Shown here: positions 1-6,461 of the stretch, piece by piece | Layout: every line of letters starts with the position of its first letter | Numbering within the stretch: the stretch's first letter is position 1 | NCBI GenBank assembly: GCA_905373295.1 | Contig: CAJPSJ010000019.1 | Span: forward strand, 1-14,398 | Direction: 5' to 3' | Length of the DNA: 14,398 nucleotides | Source of the DNA: an uncultured Campylobacter sp. | Lineage (GTDB): Bacteria > Campylobacterota > Campylobacteria > Campylobacterales > Campylobacteraceae | Notes under the pieces: model-generated | Seen by the model: the letters and a program-made list of their open reading frames with translations, nothing else | What the model was told of the DNA's origin: nothing | Databases searched by the model: none | Program-made: the position numbers and the translations under genes

Positions 1-120
1 GTAATGATCGGTGGGACGTTTGATTTCGCCGACCTGCTCTGCTACGCCGCAGGCTGCGTCCTGGCGGGCGCCGCCGAAAAATTTGAAAGTAAAAACCGAC
101 AAAGGAGAAGCGATGGATAA
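1..120 (+). CDS. C-terminal tail of an upstream protein with a terminal hydrophobic segment (partial)
   Basis: Frame 1 is open from the window edge to TAA at 118-120. It reads roughly VMIGGTFDFADLLCYAAG, a hydrophobic stretch CVLAGAA, then a charged end (EKFESKNRQRRSDG). Of the other two plus frames, one stops early (TGA near 21) and the other is simply the 5' extension of the next gene. The G-T-F-D-x-x-D-L-x-x-Y-A-x-G pattern followed by a last hydrophobic helix resembles the end of small VanZ-like membrane proteins, but so little is visible that I do not assign a family. The end overlaps the start of the following ttdA-like gene (ATG at 113) by 8 nt, suggesting translational coupling. Confidence 0.4.
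   Translation, partial: VMIGGTFDFADLLCYAAGCVLAGAAEKFESKNRQRRSDG
102..107 (+). promoter_or_regulatory. Ribosome binding site of the ttdA-like gene
   Basis: AAGGAG sits 5 nt before ATG 113. It decides the start, because the reading frame is open upstream back to position 11 and would otherwise suggest a longer protein. Confidence 0.7.
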
Positions 121-1010
121 ACAAAAAGCCGTGCAAAAGATGACCGAGGTCATGGCGAAATTCGTCGGCTACACGGGCAAGGTGCTGCCTGGCGACGTGA
201 CGACGAAGCTAAGCGAGCTCGCCGAGCGCGAGACGCAGCCGCTGGCAAAGGAGATCTACAAAACGATGTTTGAAAACCAGCGCCTTGCTAAAACTAGATC
301 GTCCGTCCTGCCAGGATACGGGCGTGATCCAGTTTTTCGTCCGCTGCGGCACAAATTTCCCGCTCATCGGCGAGCTCGAGGAGCTGCTGCGAGAGGCCGT
401 GCTGCGAGCGACGTGCGAGGCTCCGCTGCGTCACAACAGCGTCGAGACGTTTGACGAGTACAACACCGGCAAAAACGTCGGCAAGGGCACGCCGAGCGTA
501 TTTTGGGAGATCGTGCCGCAAAGCAGCGAGTGCGAGATACACACCTATATGGCGGGCGGCGGCTGTAGCCTGCCCGGCAAGGCGACCGTACTGATGCCTG
601 GCATGGGCTACGAGGGGGTCGTGAAATTCGTCATGGACATAATGACGAGCTACGGCATAAACGCCTGTCCGCCGCTGCTAGTGGGCGTAGGCGTGGGCAC
701 CTCGATCGACGTGGCGTCTCTGCTATCCAAAAAAGCGCTGATGAGGCCTCTTGGCTCGCATAATCCAAACGAACGCGCCGCGCTAACCGAAAAGCTGCTC
801 GAAGAGGGCATAAATAAAATCGGACTGGGCCCGCAAGGTATGAGCGGCGCAAGCTCCGTGATGGGCATGCATATCGAAAACTGCGCCCGCCACCCAAGCG
901 TCATCGCCGTCGCCGTAAACGTAGGCTGCTGGTCGCACCGAAAAGGCCATATCGTCTGGGACGAGCAGCTAAATTTCGACGTAAAATCGCACAAGGAGTT
1001 CGCACTATGA
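113..1010 (+). pseudogene. ttdA: L(+)-tartrate dehydratase alpha subunit (TtdA-like), frameshifted
   Basis: Alpha (Fe-S) subunit of a two-subunit class I hydro-lyase that dehydrates L-tartrate to oxaloacetate in the cytoplasm. The start is ATG 113 behind an AAGGAG at 102-107. The first 60 codons (113-292) are in frame 2. The remainder, from about 294 to TGA 1008-1010, is in frame 0, so no single frame encodes the whole protein. Joined, it is about 298-299 residues against 303 in E. coli TtdA, which it resembles more than a fumarase from remembered sequence. All three [4Fe-4S] cysteines of the family are present, all downstream of the shift: RPSCQDTG, NACPPLLVG and [10 protein letters not shown]. 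Other family motifs are LRHNSVE, EYNTGKN and YMAGGGC. Aligned with TtdA, exactly one residue is missing at the junction, so AAAAAA shrinking to AAAA (290-293) is the simplest explanation. The stop overlaps ttdB (ATGA). A two-subunit class I fumarase is the alternative identity. The frameshift could be a sequence error. Confidence 0.8.
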
Positions 1011-1618
1011 GTAAGAAAATTTTAACCACGCCGATCGGCGCAGAGGATCTGGCGGATATAAAGATCGGCGACGTGATCTATCTCACCGGTCACATCGTCA
1101 CCTGTCGCGACGTGCCGCACAGACGCGTCGTAGAGGAGGGTCGCGAGCTACCGCTTGATATCAGAGGCGGCGCGATCCTGCACGCAGGGCCGATCATCAG
1201 AAAAACGGGCGACGATGGCTTTGAAATGGTCTCCGTGGGGCCGACAACTAGCATGCGAATGGAGAAATTCGAGCGCGAATTTATTGCTAAAACTGGCGTG
1301 CGCCTGATCGTGGGCAAAGGTGGCATGGGCGAGGGCACGATGAGCGGCTGCAAGGAGTTTGGCGCTATACACTGCGTATTTCCTGCGGGCTGCGCGGTGG
1401 TCGCCGCGACGCAGGTCGAGGAGATCGAGAGTGCCGACTGGACGGAGCTTGGGATGCCTGAGACGCTGTGGAAGTGCCGCGTGAAGGAGTTTGGCCCGCT
1501 AATCGTCTCGATCGACGCGCACGGAAATAATCTTTTCGAGCAGAACAAGGTCAAATTTAACGAGAAAAAAGACGCGGCGCTAGCTGAAATTTTACCACAG
1601 ATGGGGTTTATAAAGTAG
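1007..1618 (+). CDS. ttdB: L(+)-tartrate dehydratase beta subunit (TtdB-like)
   Basis: Beta (swivelling domain) subunit partner of the preceding gene. The alpha subunit carries the Fe-S cluster and the beta subunit completes the active site for trans elimination of water. It has 203 residues against 201 for E. coli TtdB. Near-identical blocks recognised from memory: KKILTTPI at the N-terminus, [79 protein letters not shown] and HGNNL. The start ATG overlaps the alpha stop as ATGA and has AAGGAG upstream inside the alpha gene, so expression is coupled. This gene is intact even though alpha is frameshifted. The same fold serves class I fumarases, so fumarase is the main alternative, but TtdB-type motifs run along the whole length. 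In an anaerobe, oxaloacetate from tartrate can feed malate/fumarate respiration. No tartrate transporter is visible in the window. Confidence 0.88.
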   Translation: MSKKILTTPIGAEDLADIKIGDVIYLTGHIVTCRDVPHRRVVEEGRELPLDIRGGAILHAGPIIRKTGDDGFEMVSVGPTTSMRMEKFEREFIAKTGVRLIVGKGGMGEGTMSGCKEFGAIHCVFPAGCAVVAATQVEEIESADWTELGMPETLWKCRVKEFGPLIVSIDAHGNNLFEQNKVKFNEKKDAALAEILPQMGFIK

Positions 1619-1867
1619 CTAAATTTTGGCGGCTAGCGCTTTAAATTCTTACGCGTTGCCACTAAACTTTAAGGGGCTTTGGACGGATGGCGCAGGCGTA
1701 ATCGATTAATAAAACAGCCGGCAGGGCTAAGCGCGAGATTAAATTTATCTGCAAAATTTAGCTAATCGCGAGGGATAAATTTTAAAAATTTAAACCTGCA
1801 AAGCCGCTATTTTAAAGCGCCGACTAAAAGCGCGCTAATTTTGCCGAAGCTCTTTCATAAATTTAGC
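1619..1867. other. Intergenic region between convergent ttdB and sotB
   Basis: This 249-nt gap lies between two genes that end facing each other. It is rich in AAATTT-type strings. The only inverted repeat I can point to is AAATTTATC (1741-1749) with GATAAATTT (1774-1782), a 9-bp stem with a 24-nt loop. It is AT-rich and has no clear U-tract, so I do not call it a terminator. No gene is seen. Confidence 0.5.
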
Positions 1868-3037
1868 CTACGCGCTATTTTTCTGCGTAAATTTTACGCT
1901 TGCGTAGAGGTAGCTTGCAAGTCCCAGTGCGCCGAATATCGCGCCCGCCTCGCCTATGTGCTCAAGCCCGAATCTCGTTGCGATCTGATGCCCCAAAAGC
2001 GCTCCGCCGCCGATGCCTACGTTGTAGATCCCCGAATAGATCGATATCGCGACGTCGGTAGCGTCGGGTGCGAGCGATAGTACTTTGATCTGCAAGCAGA
2101 GCCCAAAGCCGAAAATCCCCACTCCCCAGACGAAAGCCGCGAGCAGCAGCGCTACGTCATTTACGACAAAAGCTTTTAACGTCAGCACCGAGGCTAGGAT
2201 AAAGAGAATCGCGCAGATCAAAAAGGCGTTTGGAAAAGAGCGGTAAAGCTTCGAAAAAAGCACGCTCGCAGTGATACCAGAAGCACCGAACGCAAGCAGG
2301 ACGTAGGTTACGAAGTGATCCCCTGCGGGATTAAATTTCGCCACGAATGGCTCGACATAGCTGTAGGTCGTAAAATGCGCGCCTACGATCAAAAACGTCA
2401 GCAGATACAAAGCAAGCAGCATCGGGCGCCTTGCAAGCATCGGCAAACTCGCAAGAGAGCCCGCGCGTCTGCTCGGCAAAAACGGTAAAATTTTCCAAAG
2501 AAACAGCGCCTCGGCCGCCGCAAGCGCGCCGATCGCGAAAAACGTAATCCTCCAGCCAAAAAGCTCGCCGACCACGCGCCCCAAAGGAAGCCCTAAAACC
2601 ATCGCCAGCGAGGTGCCCAAAGCAAGCATGCTGATGGCCTGAGAGCCTTTATTTATCGGCGCTACGCGCACGACGAGCGATGAGGTGATCGACCAAAAGA
2701 TCGCGTGCGAAATCGCGATGCCAAGGCGCGCGATTACCAAAACGGCAAAATTCCACGCAATGGCCGCCAGGACGTGGCTTAGCGTAAATAGCACGAAAAG
2801 CCGCAAAAGCAGTCTCTTGCGCTCAAGCTTTGAGGTTAGCAGCATTAGCGGCAGCGAAAGGATACTCACCGCCCACGCGTAGATCGTTATGATTAGCCCC
2901 GTACTCGTAACGTCCATGCTAAAATCCGCCGCAATGTCGCTTAGCAGAGCCACGGGGATAAATTCCGTCGTGTTAAAAATAAAGGCGGCAAACGCTAACG
3001 CGACAACTCTCGTATAAGCGATTTTATGGACGTTCAT
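1868..3037 (-). CDS. sotB: SotB-family MFS sugar / small-molecule efflux transporter
   Basis: Inner-membrane 12-helix major facilitator transporter of 389 residues (E. coli SotB/YdeA has 396). SotB exports arabinose, IPTG and similar small molecules by proton antiport. The match to SotB is recognisable along the length: AAFIFNTTEFIPV near residue 17, LLSDIA, TIYAWAVSILSLPLMLL, HAIFWSITSSLVVR near 111, AMVLGLPLGR near 145 and LAPDATDVA near 327. The hydrophobic segments are regular and no catalytic domain is present. The start is ATG at 3037 on the minus strand with a weak AAGAGAA-like ribosome site. It stands alone on the minus strand, convergent with ttdB and divergent from the sulfur transporter. 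Nothing nearby indicates a physiological substrate, so the sugar label is family-level only. Confidence 0.87.
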   Translation of the reverse strand: MNVHKIAYTRVVALAFAAFIFNTTEFIPVALLSDIAADFSMDVTSTGLIITIYAWAVSILSLPLMLLTSKLERKRLLLRLFVLFTLSHVLAAIAWNFAVLVIARLGIAISHAIFWSITSSLVVRVAPINKGSQAISMLALGTSLAMVLGLPLGRVVGELFGWRITFFAIGALAAAEALFLWKILPFLPSRRAGSLASLPMLARRPMLLALYLLTFLIVGAHFTTYSYVEPFVAKFNPAGDHFVTYVLLAFGASGITASVLFSKLYRSFPNAFLICAILFILASVLTLKAFVVNDVALLLAAFVWGVGIFGFGLCLQIKVLSLAPDATDVAISIYSGIYNVGIGGGALLGHQIATRFGLEHIGEAGAIFGALGLASYLYASVKFTQKNSA

Positions 3038-3185
3038 CGGTTTTCTCTTTCTAGCTTTTAAATTTAGACTTTAAGTTTAGCGCATTTAGCGGTTTTTAGC
3101 TTTTCGAGTTCTGCTTGAAATTTTAAAATTTTAAAATTCCGCGCCGTATATACGTGCTGCGTTTCGTGCTAAATCTAAGCGTAGG

Positions 3186-3191
3186 ATTATA
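3186..3191 (-). promoter_or_regulatory. Candidate -10 element for sotB
   Basis: The minus strand carries a perfect TATAAT here, about 150 nt before the sotB start. No good -35 box is seen at 16-18 nt upstream, which is usual for Campylobacter sigma-70 promoters. The long leader this implies lowers confidence. Confidence 0.35.
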
Positions 3192-3496
3192 GCTAAATTT
3201 ATCCTCCGCGCGGTCTGTGAAAATAGAATTTTACGTTCAAAAAACAAAGCCGTGCTCGGCGAAATTTACTCCGTAGCTAATCGGTAACATTCTAATATAA
3301 ATCTGCGCTATGCTTGGCGGAGCGGCGATGAAATTCCACGATAAAATTTCACGCAGTATTTGAGAGCTTGCCGCACAAAAAATAATCGCACCGCAAGGAC
3401 AAACGAGCACGCCGTCGGCTAAATTTAGCGCGAAGTTTAAATGAAAATTTCTATCTGAATGAATAAAATTTCAACTTAGTTTTATTTTTTTGGCAA

Positions 3497-3502
3497 TACA
3501 AT
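3497..3502 (+). promoter_or_regulatory. Candidate -10 element for the YeeE/TsuA-like gene
   Basis: TACAAT lies about 30 nt before ATG 3532 and follows a T-rich stretch (3478-3491, TTTTATTTTTTT). This layout of periodic T-rich DNA upstream of a -10 without a -35 is typical of Campylobacter promoters. The ribosome site AAGG follows at 3520-3523. Confidence 0.4.
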
Positions 3503-3531
3503 AACATAAATTTTTCTGCAAGGCTTAAGAT

Positions 3532-4548
3532 ATGATTAGCGGTTTATTCGTGGGTATCGCCTTTGGCGTCTTGCTTCAAAGAACTCAATTCTGCTTCAAT
3601 TCGGGCTTTCAAAACATATTTTTACAAAAAAATTTCCGCTTTCTCGCCGCCCTTTTAATCACCGTGAGCATCCAAGCCGTGGGCTTTTTCGCGCTTGCTC
3701 ACTTCGGGCTTATCCGGATTCCGGATCACAAAGTGCCGATTTTAGCGACGCTTATCGGCGGATTTTTACTCGGGCTGGGGATGGTTATTTGCGGATACTG
3801 CGCGAGCGAAAGCTGGGTCAGGACGGGTGAAGTAGGGGTTGCGCCGCTTTTGGTGCTGCTTGCGTTTTCGATCACGATGGCTTGCGGATACTCGGGCCCG
3901 CTAAGGCGGCCGCTTAGTGCGCTTGGCGAGCAAACCCTGCAGGCAAGCAGCGTCCAAGACCTTCTTAGAATTTCGCCGTGGGCCTTGGTGGCGGCTCTGA
4001 TCCTCATAACGGCGGTCACGGTTAAAATTTCGCTCTCGCAAAAACAGCCCGGTTCCGCCCCTGCGCACCGTCTTCGCGGCGCGGCATACCTGCTATTTGA
4101 AAAAAAATTTCATCTCTTCTTTGGCGCCGTGCTGATCGGTCTTTTGGGCGTTTTAGCCTGGTATCTCAGCGCGCAAACCGGCAGGCAGTTCGGCTTTAGC
4201 GTCGCAGTACCCAGCGCGAACGTCATGGAATATCTCGTGACGGGGCAGGACGGATATCTGAATTGGGGCAGCCTCTTTGCGGTGGGGATTTTGGCGGGCT
4301 CCTTTGTAAGCGCTCTTTTGTCGGGCGGGCTTGAGCTGAAATCTCTGCCCGCAAACGAGTATCCAAAGCGCGTTTTCGGCGGCTTTCTGATGGGCATAGG
4401 CGCCGTTTTAACTGGAGGCTGCACCGTCGCGAACTGTTTGGTGTCGGTGGCGTATTTTTCGATACAGGGCTGGCTCGCGACCTTTATGATACTGCTTGGC
4501 TGCGCGATCGCGACGAAATTCTGCAAACCGAGTTCTTGCCAAGCTTAA
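3532..4548 (+). CDS. YeeE/YedE (TsuA-type) sulfur-compound transporter
   Basis: Inner-membrane transporter of the YeeE/YedE family, whose studied member TsuA takes up thiosulfate through a pore lined by conserved cysteines. The protein has 338 residues with many hydrophobic helices arranged as two homologous halves. The expected cysteine motifs are visible: QRTQFCF (Cys21), GMVICGYC (Cys87, Cys90) and GGCTVANC (Cys297, Cys302). The last is the hallmark of the second half. The C-terminus carries two further cysteines (KFCKPSSCQA). No TusA-like (YeeD/TsuB) sulfur-relay gene lies beside it in the window, although such a partner is common. It is on the same strand as the lyase/reductase operon but 280 nt upstream, so probably a separate transcript. 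Selenium- or other sulfur-compound transport is possible. Confidence 0.8.
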   Translation: MISGLFVGIAFGVLLQRTQFCFNSGFQNIFLQKNFRFLAALLITVSIQAVGFFALAHFGLIRIPDHKVPILATLIGGFLLGLGMVICGYCASESWVRTGEVGVAPLLVLLAFSITMACGYSGPLRRPLSALGEQTLQASSVQDLLRISPWALVAALILITAVTVKISLSQKQPGSAPAHRLRGAAYLLFEKKFHLFFGAVLIGLLGVLAWYLSAQTGRQFGFSVAVPSANVMEYLVTGQDGYLNWGSLFAVGILAGSFVSALLSGGLELKSLPANEYPKRVFGGFLMGIGAVLTGGCTVANCLVSVAYFSIQGWLATFMILLGCAIATKFCKPSSCQA

Positions 4549-4828
4549 AAGCAAATTTAACCGTTTTAAAATTTTATCGCAGCTCCAAACAAACCCTAGC
4601 GCATACTCAAAGCACTTAATTAAAAGACAAGCCTTAAATCCGCCGTCCTTAAGATTTGCTGCTTGGGATAAAATTTCAAATTCCTTGCTTTTTAAAATAT
4701 ATCCGCTGCGCCTAAATTTAGCCCTTTCATATGCGAGCCGTTTTTGTGCTCGAAACTTTAAACAAATAAATTACTTTTTAGAAATTATATTTTTTTAAAA
4801 TTACGCAAATTTTATAAGGGAGGAATTG
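4549..4828 (+). other. Intergenic region upstream of the lyase-reductase operon
   Basis: This gap of about 280 nt is AT-rich and lacks a supported gene; the frame open from 4496 to 4798 runs through the end of the preceding gene, has no ribosome site and resembles nothing known. Three CTTAA words (about 4615, 4633 and 4648) and a T-rich stretch (4771-4796) stand out. Operator sites for the operon's own response regulator would be expected here, but I cannot define them. Confidence 0.45.
4785..4790 (+). promoter_or_regulatory. Weak candidate -10 element for the lyase-reductase operon
   Basis: TTATAT lies in a T-rich context about 40 nt before ATG 4829. The match to TATAAT is imperfect and no -35 box is seen, so this is only the best candidate in the gap. 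Confidence 0.25.
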
Positions 4829-6451
4829 ATGAAAAATTTTAAGATTTTATCGATTGCAGCGATGTTGGCGCTAAGCTTGAGCGCTTCGGATATTACGCTT
4901 GACGGCAAGGGCGTGACGCCGCAAGAGATAGCGCGTATCGCAAACGGCGCCAAGATCAAGATCGATGACGCCGCGATGCAAAAGGTCAAAAAGGCACATG
5001 AAATTTTACTAAGCGCCGCTAAAGACGGGCAGAAAATCTACGGGCTTACCGTGGGCGTGGGGCTTAATAAAGACCGAAGCTTCGTCGACGCGAAGGGGAA
5101 TTTGGACGCGGAGGTGATCGAGGCTTCTACGAAATTTAATATCGGGCTCATCCACGCGCACTGCGGCGGCGTCGGCGAGGATATGCCGCTAAAAACGGCT
5201 CGCGCGGTGCTTGCGACGAGGCTAAACAACATGCTCTTCGCGGGTGCCGGAGTGCAGGAGGAGGTGATAAGCTTATACAAAGAATTTTTAAATCAAGACA
5301 TCATCCCCGTAATGCCTAGCGTGGGCTCCATGGGCGAAGCGGATATCACGATTTTGGGTCACGTCGGCCTTGCGATGCTTGGAGAGGGCGAGGTGTATTA
5401 CAAAGGCAAAAAGATGGCTGCCGCAGAAGCTCTGAAAAAAGCGGGACTCAAGCCGCTCTCGCCGTTTGGCAAAGATAGCCTTTCGATTTTAAGCTCAAAC
5501 GCCTACTCTGCGGCGCTTGCGAGTCTTGCGCTGGAGGATTTGAAGCACGCGGATAAGATGTCTAAGCTCGTCTTCGCCCTTAGCCTTGAGGCGCTAAACG
5601 GCAACGTCGCTCCGTTTTCGAGCGAGGCTGCGAGCCTAAGGCCGTTTCCGCAGTTTGAGGCCACAGCAAAGCAGATAAGAGAAATTTTAAAGGACAGCTA
5701 CCTATGGGATAAGGACGATACTAGAGCGCTGCAAGATCCGCTCAGCTACCGCGACGCATCGTATTTCTTCGCCGCGATGAGCTCGTCCATACAGAGCCTT
5801 GAAAGCTTGATGAAAATCCAGCTCAACTCTTCCGACGATAATCCCGGAATTTTCATCGGCGAGCAGCCTGCGGGCGCGAAATTTCAAGAAAGCAAGCTCT
5901 TCACCAAAGGCGGCGCTGTCGTGCCTACGTCAAATTTCGAGCCGCTTTTGTGGGTAATAGAATTTGAAAAAGCATCCATCGTGCTCGCGCACAATTCAAA
6001 GGCCTCATCGCTTCGCACGATCAAGCTATCGGATGATAATTTCACGCACCTAAGCCGCTTTTTAGGTACCGACAAGACCGTGCATGCATTCGGCGCGATG
6101 CAAAAGCCTTTCGTAGCGCTTGCGGGCGAGAACGAGTTTTTGGCAAATCCCGCGTCGCTTGATTACGTCCCCGTAGCGGGCAATATCGAAGATGTCGCGA
6201 CCAATGCGCCTTTTGTGATGCAGAAATTTTCCAAGCAGATCGAAAATTTCTACTCGATCCTAGGCATGGAGCTTATACATGCTGAGCAAGCGATCGATCT
6301 AAGAATGCAGCAAAATCCGAACCTAAAGCTCTCCGCGCAGACCAAAAAGCTCTACGACGAGTATAGGAAAGTCGTGAAATTTATGGATACCGACAGGCCG
6401 CTAACGGATGATTTTAGAAATTCCGCGAAATTTTTAAAAGAATATAAATAA
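4829..6451 (+). CDS. Exported HAL/PAL-fold lyase lacking the MIO triad (ergothionase-like candidate)
   Basis: Aromatic amino acid ammonia-lyase family protein, 540 residues, predicted to act in the periplasm. The start is ATG 4829 (not TTG 4826), because GGGAGGAA at 4818-4825 would be too close to the TTG. Residues 1-19 form a Sec signal peptide ending SLSA; classical HutH is cytoplasmic. Family landmarks: YGLTVGVG (Tyr71, like HutH Tyr53), IHAHCGGVGE (His111, like His83), LGEGE at 184-188, LQDPLSYR (Gln302 and Arg308, like Gln277 and Arg283), SSDDNPGIF near 334 and AGNIED (Glu454, like Glu414). The loop that makes the MIO electrophile in HutH (GSVGASGD) reads GSMGEADI at 166-173, so Ala-Ser-Gly is absent. 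HutH Asn195 aligns with Ser222 and Tyr280 with Leu305. MIO-less ergothionase eliminates trimethylamine from ergothioneine and is the best family precedent. It is first in an operon with a reductase that could use the resulting acrylate. The fold is clear; the substrate is not. Confidence 0.85.
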   Translation: MKNFKILSIAAMLALSLSASDITLDGKGVTPQEIARIANGAKIKIDDAAMQKVKKAHEILLSAAKDGQKIYGLTVGVGLNKDRSFVDAKGNLDAEVIEASTKFNIGLIHAHCGGVGEDMPLKTARAVLATRLNNMLFAGAGVQEEVISLYKEFLNQDIIPVMPSVGSMGEADITILGHVGLAMLGEGEVYYKGKKMAAAEALKKAGLKPLSPFGKDSLSILSSNAYSAALASLALEDLKHADKMSKLVFALSLEALNGNVAPFSSEAASLRPFPQFEATAKQIREILKDSYLWDKDDTRALQDPLSYRDASYFFAAMSSSIQSLESLMKIQLNSSDDNPGIFIGEQPAGAKFQESKLFTKGGAVVPTSNFEPLLWVIEFEKASIVLAHNSKASSLRTIKLSDDNFTHLSRFLGTDKTVHAFGAMQKPFVALAGENEFLANPASLDYVPVAGNIEDVATNAPFVMQKFSKQIENFYSILGMELIHAEQAIDLRMQQNPNLKLSAQTKKLYDEYRKVVKFMDTDRPLTDDFRNSAKFLKEYK

Positions 6452-6461
6452 GGAGGCTACG

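Larger units (their letters stand above)
3038..3531. other. 494-nt non-coding region between divergent genes
   Basis: Neither strand shows an open frame with a ribosome site or recognisable protein. The stretch holds a tandem TTTTAAAAT-like run at about 3120-3138, several TAAATTTA strings, and candidate promoters for both flanking genes. A short imperfect hairpin, GTGAAAAT-AGA-ATTTTAC, lies at about 3217-3234. I found no small RNA, repeat element or convincing gene remnant. Confidence 0.5.

Noticed and set aside
1090..1554. Long minus-strand open frame across ttdB, and similar long frames opposite other genes
   Set aside because: These are antisense shadows of well-recognised genes, with no ribosome site and no protein-like composition.
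1741..1782. AAATTTATC/GATAAATTT inverted repeat as a bidirectional terminator for ttdB and sotB
   Set aside because: The stem is purely AT-rich, the loop is 24 nt and no U-tract is present; AAATTT words pair with each other by chance throughout the window.
3038..3531. A decayed gene or small RNA in the 494-nt gap
   Set aside because: No frame shows recognisable protein blocks, and no strong hairpin with a U-tract follows a promoter-like element.
4615..4655. Three CTTAA words as possible response-regulator binding repeats
   Set aside because: Spacings of 18 and 15 nt do not fit the usual 10-11 nt repeat of OmpR-type sites, and such AT-rich words are common here by chance.
4496..4798. Plus-strand 100-codon frame between the sulfur transporter and the lyase
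   Set aside because: It starts inside the transporter gene in another frame, has no ribosome site, and the translation of the AT-rich gap is low-complexity.
4829..6451. Calling the first operon gene histidine ammonia-lyase (hutH)
   Set aside because: It has a signal peptide, no Ala-Ser-Gly MIO triad, Ser in place of Asn195, and no other hut genes nearby.
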